From: Pseudeuparius sepicola
Lineage: Eukaryota; Arthropoda; Insecta; Coleoptera; Anthribidae
Direction of reading: 5' to 3'
NCBI GenBank assembly: GCA_963920635.1
Contig: OY987298.1
Coordinates: forward strand, 52,989,949-53,053,948
DNA: 64,000 nt
Part shown: positions 46,995 through 57,309 of the stretch, piece by piece
How the letters are laid out: each line of letters begins with the position of its first letter
Numbering within the stretch: the stretch's first letter is position 1
Position numbers and translations under genes: made by a program
Notes under the pieces: model-generated
Databases searched by the model: none
What the model was told of the DNA's origin: nothing
What the model saw: only the letters and a program-made list of their open reading frames with translations

Positions 46995-48100
46995 CATTTT
47001 TACAATACAGGACGTTCAAACTTCTTTTTTCCATGTTTTCACATTTGTATCTCGGAAACGAAACGTTTGCGGGTAAGTTGAGTATAAGAAAAAATGACGA
47101 AAATAGTGCCCCTAAAACGTTCATAATCATTTTGAACTTACTGTTTCCAATCAAAGTTCATATTTTCACAAAGACTCTAACTGGACCGGAAATATCAACT
47201 TTAACTTTTTTCCTGGACGATTACAGAATGACCGTGAACATTTTGGGGACATTATTTTCATCATTTTTTACTGTACTCAATCTATCCGCAAAAGTTTCAT
47301 GCTGGAGCAAACATATAACATGTACAGTTTCATAAAAAAAATCGTTTTTTATTACTATCTAAGAAATACCTGGGCCGATTTCATTTAAATTTTTAGAGTT
47401 TCTTGATAATTTTATGTGTATTTTAGACATATTAGACATATTATTAGAGATGATCTAGAAATTTCAGGGGCGTGTCCAGGGGCAGTAGGTCGCTTGGCAT
47501 TTTACACAAAAATAATAACGCTCAGTAAATTTTTGCAATATTCATAACGTGCTTGTATAAAGCGACTAAAATGTGGCCTGGTTTTCGACCAAAAGAAAAC
47601 CGAACTGCATGTATCTGAAGTTTGAATTTTTTTTTCTTGAAAACGATGCATACGAAAAAATCAAGAGAGAAAGAGTTGTATATTTAGTTGCTTTCAAAAC
47701 AATTCGGAAATGAAGCAATTCTGGACCGCATGTTTAGGAAAGACCATGTATACATATACAGGGTGATTCACCTAAAACTCCCCAGTTTCATGTCAGCAAC
47801 AAAATGTAGGTTCAAATTGAATTTTTCTATTGCAAATTTAGATAGCGCTGCGGTCGAAAGAAATTTTTCGTTCGCAGTGACTTAGAAAAGTAGTGCATCC
47901 AAATTGCCCTTCAATTTGAAGCAAATTATGTAGTATAAACAAATTTTGAAAAACCAACAGTTTTTTCGTGATCGCACTTTAACTTTTCAGTGCATGCATG
48001 GCATGTAGAAAGTCTGTAGTAGACAAGATTATTTGCAAAACTAAACACCAGAAACTAATTTTCTGAAGAGTTTTTACAACTACATATCCTATTATAATAA
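46995..48100. other. no recognised gene
   Basis: Isolated element edges (ACAGGACGTTC near 47008, ACAGGGTGATTCACC near 47759) lie in AT-rich sequence. A 114-codon frame at 46991..47335 has no recognised domain. Confidence 0.4.
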
Positions 48101-48115
48101 ATATACAGGGTGTTC

Positions 48116-48882
48116 CTCCACCTATACGCATAAACTTGGGAAATTGTAGCAGAGGACAAATAATGGCCAATTATCGAAAAAATGCAATAACATATATTTT
48201 GTTTTGTAGATACTTACAGTGAAAAAACTTTTACAGATAATAAAAAATTAAGAAGATAACAAGTCGCATGATAGCACTACGGTATTTAGCAGTACTTTGT
48301 TCATAGCTGTCTTCAATGACGTCTTAACTGTAAGACGCTATTCGTGTTTATTTTCACGCGATCAGAATAAAAGTATGGCACGCAGTTTCGTAAACGAACA
48401 ACTTATGGACATGGTACTAGCATATAGAGAAGTACATTAAAAGTCAGTGGCTGCGTGTAATTCAGCCAGGTAGAGAAACTGGCAAAACAAAAAACAAAAC
48501 AAAACGGGCCGATCGTGTGGATTTGCATGGCTCAACTGTGTATCGAAAATCAAGGAAATAACTTTGAACAGTTATTATAATGAGCTAACATCATTTTTAT
48601 TTTATTACACCAAATTCGAGTTCTGTGTTTTTTAATTTGAAATAAATTGATATAATCTCCAAAACAAAAAATATTTTATTAATTTTTTTTCGATAATTGG
48701 CCATTATTTGTCCTCTGCTACTATATTACACCAAATTCGAGTTCTGTGTTTTTTAATTTGAAATAAATTGATATAATCTCCAAGACAAAAAATATTTTAT
48801 TAATTTCTTTTCGATAATTGGCCATTATTCGTCCTCTGCTACTATTTCCCAAGTTTATGCGTATAGGTTGAGGAACACCCTG
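48116..48882. mobile_element. TA-flanked inverted-repeat element with a transposase remnant
   Basis: The ends CAGGGTGTTCCTCCACCTAT and complement lie between TA dinucleotides (48114..48115 and 48883..48884). The arms pair for about 80 bp (CGCATAAACTTGGGAAAT, GCAGAGGACAAATAATGGCC). Inside are the transposase N-terminal remnant at 48375..48473 and a tandem duplication of about 118 bp near the right end (from about 48604 and 48724). This is the best case in the window of a CAGGGTG element that still shows which protein it came from. Confidence 0.85.
48375..48473 (+). pseudogene. transposase N-terminus remnant (DUF4817-like)
   Basis: ATG at 48375 opens MARSFVNEQLMDMVLAYREV, then H and a stop at 48438, and the same frame continues KSVAACNSAR to another stop at 48471. 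The pattern E(Q)..DM...Y.E......AA matches the first helix of the N-terminal domain of insect Tc1/mariner-superfamily transposases of the DUF4817 kind. The rest of the protein is deleted. Confidence 0.6.
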
Positions 48883-49099
48883 TAATATTATAATATTAAT
48901 GATAATTTATTGTGAAGATAGAATTCATATAATGTATACAATAATTTTACAAAAGGGCTAGTTGCAGCAAGTGCTGATATAAAGAAACTAACCCTAGTTT
49001 GACCCTAGGACTAACACAGATAAACACCACAAACAAGAAGCAAAGTCAATAGATACATGCATTTAAAACTAATTAAAATTAATATCTAACGATACATTA

Positions 49100-49585
49100 A
49101 AACATATTAAAATTTAAATGTGTCAAACAATCGTCGAGAACACTCTAAGACGACGTTCCAAGCATGGAGTTTCAATATTTTGAAACTGCCCAGGGAGATT
49201 ATTGAAGATATTATATGGAATCACGTACGAAAAGCAACATTTGAATAGAGCTGTTGAGTGTACTGATATTGTGAATGTATTATTGACATGTCTTAAATTT
49301 CGACAATGTGTCTCAGAACGTTTACTAATTCTGTTGTAGAGGTATTCCGGGTGTTAATTTACAAGTACATTATTAACAAAACAGGCGTAACGTAAAAACC
49401 TACGTTCATCCATTTTTAGAAGTTTTAAATCACGAATGAATGAGTGCGTAGCGAGGTACATGACATACTAATCTCACACACATGTTTTGTATCTTTTGTT
49501 ATCTGTACTTATCGGCCAACGATAGTTCAGGCCCACAGACCGAATCAGCATACAATAATTAAGGTGACACATAATCAAGGCTTCG
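49100..49585 (-). pseudogene. 3' end of a non-LTR retrotransposon ORF2
   Basis: Minus-strand frames give a C-terminal reverse transcriptase tail with shifts and a stop. LNYCMLIRSVG comes first, then CHVPRYALIHS, DLKLLKMDERRFLRYACF, LYNRISKRSETHCRNLRH and YNIFNNLPGQFQNIET. This is the usual order after the polymerase domain in Jockey/CR1-type LINEs. The catalytic part upstream is lost. It may or may not be the same family as the relic at 12495..13260. Confidence 0.7.
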
Positions 49586-49903
49586 ATGAGTAATAATTTA
49601 TTAATTTCAAATGGTAATAATAAAATAGCGCAATAATCCTAAAGCCAGAGAACGCCCGCTTAATACATTCATTTACATGATATGTGAACGAGAGATTTTT
49701 TTTTGATTATAACGCCTACTAGGTTTTTTAACGTTTGAAGACCCTTGAATAATTTTGGTGTTCAGAATTAAAGGTAGAAAATGCTTGCTGGTGTTCCAAA
49801 TATAATGATTTGGCTCTTCTTTAGCGTTCAACATAAGAGAGATATCCCTGGTCCATTTCTCTATGGAGAGCAACAACCGAGTTGTTTTGCCATTTTAAAT
49901 GTA

Positions 49904-50558
49904 CAGGATGTCCCTTGGAAAAATCCCACCCCATTAATTATTTAAGTTTTTGAAATATAAAAAACGTTTCCAACAAAACTTGTAGCTTATGATAAACAGT
50001 TTTTTATGACCCATGCTATGAATATACAGGTCGAAAAAAAAATAGGCAATCCATGCAATATGCACGAATAAGCAAGAAACCAAGGTAAAGTCATATTAAA
50101 ATTCTACAACATTGGAAGTTCTTTGAGATTTTACTGAAATTTGCAAAATACAAGTATTTTATATCTGGATTTCAGTAAGATCTAAAATGACACCTAACAC
50201 CTAAACTTCTACAATTGTAATGACTTATTTCTTTGGTTACACCAAACAATTTTACATTGTCCTGTATCTTTATCATGCGATCCACAAATCCATGTTGAAT
50301 AAGTTTAGTACAAAATTTGAAAATTAAATATTTCAATAATGACTACCTACTAGATTTCAAACAACTAAAAATATAATATGGGGTGTTCACATTAAAAAAG
50401 TTATGTTTGGTTTGCTCCGCTTTCAAGAAATGCCCTGTAGATTCCTTGAATGGGTGATAAAGACTGTTTATAATAAGCTAGAGCTTTTATCTGAAAAGTT
50501 TTTTATATCAAAAACTTGAAGAATTAAAGGGGGTGGGATTGTTCCTTGGAACACCCTG
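49904..50558. mobile_element. fold-back element, TA-flanked, CAGG(A/G)TG ends
   Basis: The left end is CAGGATGTCCCTTGGAAAAA and the right end reads CCTTGGAACACCCTG, with TA outside (49902..49903 and 50559..50560). The arms share CCCACCCC, CTTATGATAAACAGTTTTTTAT and its counterpart ACTGTTTATAATAAGC. No gene is present. Confidence 0.78.
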
Positions 50559-51035
50559 TACATTTATAGTGACAAAACAAGTCTGTGAGATATTAGGATA
50601 CTTGTAGGAACCCATTTGGGATGACTATGATGGCATTTCTGAGGCCGTTTATAGGATTTTTTTTATTTTTTTGGGACACTGAACGCGTCGGTAAATTATG
50701 GCGGGCTAATTTCGGGACACCTTGTATAGAAAATGGAGTCATAAAATGGCTGACAATTGAAAACTGGTTTTCCGAGCCCTTTTTTTCCGAAACACGCTGT
50801 ACTAAAACAAAATTTGTTTTTTTGCAAATATTTAATATTTGCAAAGTTGCAGTCCATTTTATGCAGTTTTCTGGGACATTTTATACATGGTTTTTCGCAA
50901 ATGTGTGGCAAAGTGAACATACGTTTTTAAAATGGAACACCCTATAAATTTTTTCATTTTTGAAATCTGCTCGTCAAGGCAATCAAAATGATATAAAACT
51001 TTGTATAATTATCTTTTTCCATTTTTGAAATATTC

Positions 51036-51116
51036 GGCCAGAGGCCTCGGCAACTAAATTCCACATGAGTCATAAAAAGTTGAACTTCAGTGCCTTAGTA
51101 CATAAATAACTATAGT
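51036..51116 (+). repeat. 5S-like repeat family, fragment of the fold-back end
   Basis: Relative to copies A to C the orientation is reversed: GGCCAGAGGCCTCGGCAA, TTCCACATGAGTCATAAAAA, GTTGAACTTCAGTGCC and TACATAAATAACTA. Only the outer arm and core are present; the 5S-like part is missing. Confidence 0.75.
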
Positions 51117-51552
51117 ATTGCATTATTGTGTCCTTATGCAAAATTTCAGAAGGATATCAGTCAGGATGTTTGTTTATTCTTAATTAGGTATTTCTCTTCA
51201 AACCGGTACTCGATAATTTTTTCCCGCAAATAACCAAAGAAACTTATTTAGTGGTTGCCTTATTACTAAATTACAACAATACAAATAAATTTCAATGCAA
51301 AGTTAAAGAGAAACATGAGATTTTTTTAAAATAGCTATTGTGTAAGAATGCAGTCTTGGTGCGATTCTTCCATTTTAAGATAAGTTTATTCCCTGGGCCA
51401 GTGATGTAATATTTTTACATAAAAAAACATCCATTTTTTGAAATTCTGTGAAACAGAATTATAAGGAACAATTTTGTATCAAATTTTATGGATTCAGTTT
51501 CAATTCCAGGAATATCAAGTAAGAAACACGAATATTCTAATATCAACAATAC

Positions 51553-52767
51553 AATAGTATATTTCATTACGAGTCTGGAAATAAAGATTTTTCCGTGCGC
51601 GCGTGACAAATTCCCGTGTGAGGCGCAGCCGAACACGGGAAGTCATGCAAGCTCGGAAAAATCTATTTCTGGACGTGTAATGAACGATATTTTTTATTAT
51701 ACTTCTTTGAAAACGGAAACTTAAAACATTTTATCGGCATATAATAAATTTAATTGACAAAAAATAAACAATGCAGACAATATATAGCCTTTGGTATGTG
51801 TGATGCGTTTCCATGGTTGCTCTCAAATTATTTCAAAGGTGCTTTGTTGTAAATTAGTTATTGTCAGATAAGGTGAATAAAACGTCAAAAATATTACAGA
51901 AATGTATCTAAATATTGAAACACTTACGAATTAAAATAGGTACATGTTAAATATCAGAGAGCATATTATAGAGTTTCTTAAATTTAGTTTATTTTGCTGT
52001 ATATTTCTATTTTAAAGCCATATATTCGGTATTTTTATTCAGCGCACGGAAAGTTTTTCCGTGCGCTGTTTCCGTGCGCTAGCTCGAAAACTCCCATCTT
52101 TCATTATTGCTAAAACAGATGAAAATAAGGTGTTTTCAAAGAAGTATAATAAAATCACATTTTTATTATACTTCTTTCAAAACACCTTATTTTCATCTGT
52201 TTTAGCAATAATAAAAGATGGGGTTTTTCGGGCTAGCGCACGGAAACAGCGCATGGAAAAACTTTCCGTGCACTGAATAAAAATACCGAATATATGGCTT
52301 TAAAATAGAAATATACAGCAAAGTAAACTAAATTTAAGAAACTCTATATGCTCTCTGATATTTAATATATACCTATTTTGTATTTTAATTCGTAAGTGTT
52401 TCAATATTTAGATACATTTCTGTAATATTTTTGACGTTTTATTCACCTTATCTGACAATAACTAATTTACAACAAAGCACCTTTGAAATAATTTGAGAGT
52501 AACCATGGAAACGCATCATACATACCAAACACTGTATTGTCTGCATTGTTTATTTTTTGTCAATTAAATTTATTATAATATGCCGATAAAATGTTTTAAG
52601 TTTCCGTTTTCAAAGAAGTATAATAAAAAATATTGTTCATTACACGTCCAGAAATAGATTTTTCCGTGCTTGCATGACTTCCCGTGCTCGGCTGCGCCTC
52701 ACACGGGAATTTGTCACGCGCGCACGGAAAAATCTTTATTTCCAGACTCGTAATGAAATATACTATT
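51553..52767. mobile_element. head-to-head palindrome, about 600-bp arms
   Basis: The arms begin AATAGTATATTTCATTACGA and mirror around about 52157 (GAAGTATAATAAAA...TTTTATTATACTTC). Matching runs almost the whole length with few differences. TTTCCGTGCGC-like palindromic motifs recur inside each arm. A single arm occurs alone at 56700..57303. Short frames on each arm (for example a serine-rich piece ending KSISGRVMNDIFYYTSLKTE) are also kept in the solo copy, but I recognise no domain. Confidence 0.85.
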
Positions 52768-52774
52768 TCTTAAT

Positions 52775-53390
52775 AACTTTGACAGGCATGGGCTGTGACG
52801 TCACGACCCTCTTTAGGCGCAATAGTGTAAACAAAACATGCACCAACATATCCCAAAATCAGATTTTCAAATAATATAATTATACAAAATTTTCCCATTT
52901 GGTGCAAACTTTATGATCAGCACTGTATATTAGGGTGGAGCGATAATCGCAAAATTTTAAAAATTTTGAAAAATCGAATACCTACCAAAAGTTGCCTTTG
53001 GTAACGTTGTTAAAAAAGTCTTATTACAACTTTTTGATCAAATCACATCTTCTGCCCTCTACCGGCCGTTGAAAAAAGAATATATAGGTATAGGGTAGAC
53101 TGGGTAGAGGGATGTAAATTACATTATTTCAAAGATATTTCAATTGGATATTATCCGTATAATAACAAAAGGTACTTATTAACAAACTTTCCACCTAAAA
53201 ATCATAAGTTCGTATTTTTTATTATTTTTTATTTTTTAAAGCCCGGTAGAGGGCAGAAGATGAAAAAATTTTGAAAAACCGAAAATAGACATTAGTTTTG
53301 TAATACCAATTGACAACTTTTGCGCACTATTCCATAACGATTTTCATTATTTAACTCGCATGTTACGACTTTATTCACCATTTCGAGTTT
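52775..53390. other. no recognised gene
   Basis: AT-rich. A phrase CCGGTAGAGGGCAGAAGAT near 53243 has a reverse partner near 53049 (ATCTTCTGCCCTCTACCGGCC), which suggests an imperfect fold-back of about 215 bp. Nothing else is seen. Confidence 0.45.
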
Positions 53391-53780
53391 TCCGCTTCGA
53401 ATTTCGGATGGCGCGGCAACGCCGGCCGGTCGCCTAGTCCGCGGCCGGACTTTTGGCAGCGCGCGGCCGCTTGCATAACTGGCTGCATGCGGCGGGGCCC
53501 CGGCCCGATATTTCGGTCACCCGTCGCGGCCGGCCGCGGGCCGCGAGCCCGGCCACCGTCCGGCGGCCCCCAGTCCCCGGCCTGTCGTCCCAGCCCCAGT
53601 GTGGTGGATTCCCGATGGCGTGGTGCGTTCCCCGCGGGCTTGCCCCTTTTTTTGTGTGTGTGCCACACGGAGTGCCGTCGCTTTGGTTTGCTGTTTGTCG
53701 CACGACCGGGTGACGCACGCAGGAGTTGGATGCATGCGCGCGGCCTAGAGTTTCTGTCCCCGAAAAAAGGATACTTATAT
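53390..53780. promoter_or_regulatory. CpG island-like block
   Basis: This is the densest CpG block in the window, with repeated GGCCGG and CGGCCG and a GCATGCGCGC phrase near 53731 like an NRF-1 site. Open frames on both strands overlap each other and show no domain, as expected from GC-rich composition. It may be a promoter or a GC-rich repeat. A C-homopolymer run follows at 53886..53899. Confidence 0.35.
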
Positions 53781-53936
53781 CGCACTAATTAATGTCCGAA
53801 AATTCGGGATTAGAGTCTACAGGGATATCCATCGCGAAGGCCCACATCAAGATATTAGTTGTGTGGGTGTTTCAAATTTCGCACTACCCCCCCCCCCCCT
53901 CCCATTTTTTACAAAGGAAGGCCGAAAATGAAGAAC

Positions 53937-54456
53937 CAAGCACGGGCTTTTCAATGGGACCGTTCAATTAAGGCCAAAAATTTCCAAGATTGCCGCCGTG
54001 ACGTCATTGATATATTTTTTCCCAGGTACATACTATTTGTTTCTGCAGTTGGACAGCCCTTGTGAGTGTGACTAACTTTCGTGAAAAAATCTTGCCCACT
54101 ACAATTTTATACTTGATTGCTATAGCAACGAAATCGTTTACGTCAAGAAGAAAAAATGAATGCTATCAGTTTATGGCGAACAATATGCCTAAAATCTTGT
54201 ATTAGAACTTTTTTTAATAACGAATACTTCAAGAAATATAACGTTTCTATGCTTTTTACTTGCCCTGTATACTTAATTTGAGCTTGCAGCCTTTGAACGT
54301 AGAGAGATACAAAAAAAATTCCACACTCACAAGGCTGTCCAACTGCAGAAGAAAAAATAGTATGTTTCTGAAATATATAAATAACGTCATAGAATCTCAG
54401 AAAATGGCTTTTTGGCCTTAATTGGACCTTAGTAGGTCCCAAGAACCTGTACTTGG
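53937..54456. repeat. inverted-repeat element
   Basis: Arms pair through CCAAGCACGGGCTTTT (versus the complement of AAGAACCTGTACTTGG), TCAATTAAGGCCAAAAA, TGACGTCAT (versus AACGTCATAG), TACTATTTGTTTCTGCAGTT and GGACAGCCCTTGTGAGTGTG. The interval is about 520 bp. No gene is present. Confidence 0.8.
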
Positions 54457-54459
54457 CTT

Positions 54460-55765
54460 AGCTCCGTCAGAAATACGAATTGTGACGCGGTATTTCTACC
54501 TTTTTAAAAGCCTCTTGAGATATTCTGCAGGGTCTCAAAAAAGAGCACGAAACCAAAGTTACATTTCTTAAATCCCATCGACACTTTAGGCACCAATGGT
54601 TAAGCCGACAAAAATTGCAATTTCTAATATACCTAGGTACTTACAGAAATTATTGTTCTGAAATCATAAAAGTTGTTCTATATAGAAAATGGTAAAAATA
54701 CAGTAGCAGTAACAATAACAAATAACATACTACACATTATGTTATTTGAAATTACAAAAAATGCGAATTTCAAATATGTATGTAATAAAATATAGAATAT
54801 CTATTATATATTTAAAAAATTAATTTTGATTTGATTCTCTTTTTTGAGAACACCCTATAGCTTATCTAACAAGGCCTTTAAAAAAGTGTTATTGTGTTGT
54901 TTAACTTTTATATATAACTTCTTTTTCTGAAGTCAAAAATAAAAAATATATAGGGGTGGGTCTTTTCGTTGGATAACCCTGTATAATTTGTGACTAGGCC
55001 CAATACCAAGATGAATTAGATAACAGTACTTCCAATCCAGAGAGGAATTGTGTGAATTTTACTCTACTCTCGGATAAGGTTGACTCTTTCTAAATGAGCC
55101 AACAGTACCTTGCTTAAAAATACTAGATTCAAAATTTCAAATAAATTGAGGCAAAAGTTGAGGCTATTAAGCCCGCTGCATAATTACAAACATTGGAAAG
55201 TTCTGTGTTTTAGCTAAATTGATAGCTATTTTAAATCGTCCTCTCAAACGGAATTTTTTAAAAATCAATTCAGGGAAATTTTGCCTCAGGCAATAGTGTT
55301 TGCTTGAAAAGTAACTGCAAATAAGGTAATTTTCCTACATAATATTTAGTATTTTAAACAGTTTTGGACAGTATTTTCTTTATTTTATTTTTTGCTGGAA
55401 CAGCAGTTCAACACTGCTGAAATAAAAATAATTAGCTTATATTTATAATAAGATTACTTTTCCATAACCAAAACCACTTTAAAAGGAATAATATTACTTT
55501 TTGTAAACAACAAACACCTGTTGTTTACAGAAATTAAGGCTGTGATAATGTGTGTAACCGCCTGTTCTCTCCCATTAATTTTTTTAAACCTAAAAATACA
55601 TAAGACAAAACGTTATTTAATAATTTTTTTGTAAGTACCTATATACCGTTTTTATTACAATATCATCATGAATAAATTTTTTCCTTCTTTTATTTTTACT
55701 ATATGTGTGATTTAAAAATGAAAAAGGCAAAAATAATATTTTTTCATAAAATCTAAAAATACGTA
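54460..55765. other. no recognised gene
   Basis: AT-rich sequence with isolated CACCCTATA and ACCCTGTATA edges near 54850 and 54976. No gene is recognised. Confidence 0.45.
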
Positions 55766-55770
55766 CTAAT

Positions 55771-56034
55771 CAATAGAATTTTATTTACAACTAGCTAGAA
55801 AAGCTAGGGCATTTGGAAACACCATGTTGCTAAAAATAATTTGAAAGGGTGTTTTTATAATATTTTTAGAATAATGACACTATTTTAAAGGTTATAGCTG
55901 TTAAATTAACTATATATTTTTTAATTTCAAGCAGCATTTAAAGTACTGTCATTAGTATTTAAAAAATACCCTTATTTTTTAAAACCTTTCAAATTCACTA
56001 GTTTTCCCAGCTAGTTGTAAATAAAATTCTATTG
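55771..56034. repeat. fold-back element, 264 bp
   Basis: CAATAGAATTTTATTTACAACTAGCT and its complement bound the interval. The arms continue with the phrases AATTTGAAAGG and CCTTTCAAATT and with ATAATGACACTATTTTAAA. Related sequence lies at about 9480..9610. No gene is present. Confidence 0.75.
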
Positions 56035-56699
56035 ATACAGGCCACACTTTTTGATGATGTTTTATTTCCAACCTTGAAAGACGCTGTCACTTCAACAAGA
56101 GCGTGCAGTATTTTTGTTTTTACTATTCAAAGCAGACATATTTTTAGTTAAACATAATTATAATATTTATTTTTCTATACTTTAAAAATGCGTGCCATAA
56201 GCTACCAGATCTACTGTAACTAGTCAACTTCGGCCAGAAAACTCTGAAGTAAAAAATCCTAAGGCGTTTTCATCACTCTATGGTATCCCAAACTAAAATA
56301 TGTATTTTTTTGCAATAATAGCCAATCATTAACTTAAAAAAACACCAGTTATGTTTAAGGTTAAGATGTGATTATTGTCAATGAAGGGAATTTATATGTC
56401 TTCGTAAATTTCCAAAAACATGTCAAATTATTAGTTAATGACCACACAGAATTTTCATAATTGCAATAAAAACGAATATGACAGAAGCTCTAGACGTCAC
56501 CTAAGTTAAGGTTGTTTATAGTGAAATCAAGTAACTCTGACGCCTGATGTAAACAAGAGCATGTGCGTTGAGACATTCGCCAGAGCCGCACTGAGGCACG
56601 ACCTTTATTTAATTTCACTTTTACAATTATTGTTTACGTCAAAATATTTCCAAAAAATTATTGGCTTAATTAAAATGGTTCAAAACATCGATAAAATTA

Positions 56700-57303
56700 T
56701 TTTTATTATACTTCTTTGAAAACACCTTATTTTCATCTGTTTTAGCAATAATGAAAGATGGGGTTTTTCAGGCTAGCGCACGGAAACAGCGCACGGAAAA
56801 ACTTTCCGTGCGCTGAATGAAAATACCAAATATATGGCTTTAAAATAGACATATACAGCAAAGTAAGCTAAATTTAAGAAACTCTATATGCTCTTTGATA
56901 TTTAACATATACCTATTTTGTATTTTAATTCGTAAGGGTTTCAATATTTAGATACATTTCTGTAATATTTTTGACGTTTTATTCACCTTATCTGACAATA
57001 ACTAATTTACAACAAAGCACCTTTGAAATAATTTGAGAGTAACCATGGAAACGCACCATACATACCAAACACTGTATTGTCTGCATTGTTTATTTTTTGT
57101 CAATTAAATTTATTATAATATGCCGATAAAATGTTTTAAGTTTCCGTTTTCAAAGAAGTATAATAAAAAATATCGTTCATTACACGTCCAGAAATAGATT
57201 TTTCCGTGCTTGCATGACTTTCCGTGTTCGGCTGCGCCTCACATTTTTGTCGCGCGCACGGAAAAATCTTTATTTCCAGACTCGTAATGAAATATACTAT
57301 TGT
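56700..57303. mobile_element. solo arm of the 51553..52767 palindrome
   Basis: It starts at TTTTATTATACTTCTTTGAA, the sequence found at the centre of the palindrome, and runs to the same outer edge (CGTAATGAAATATACTATT). It contains a perfect 13-bp hairpin CAGCGCACGGAAA/TTTCCGTGCGCTG at 56787..56815. A near-terminal inverted repeat (TTTTATTATACTTCTTTGAA at 56700 and TTTCAAAGAAGTATAATAAA near 57149) suggests that this is the basic unit. Confidence 0.82.
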
Positions 57304-57309
57304 GGCAGT

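Noticed and set aside
46991..47335. 114-codon frame with membrane-like stretches
   Set aside because: It begins next to a CAGGACG element edge and matches no family; phenylalanine and leucine richness reflects T-rich DNA.
51488..51724. 78-codon frame conserved between the palindrome and the solo arm (also 57136..57387)
   Set aside because: The frame is shared because the DNA is the same repeat; it has no recognised domain and lies across different flanks.
53375..53792. Overlapping open frames of 70 to 136 codons on both strands in the CpG block
   Set aside because: GC-rich DNA has few stop codons by composition; the frames overlap in several phases and show no domain.
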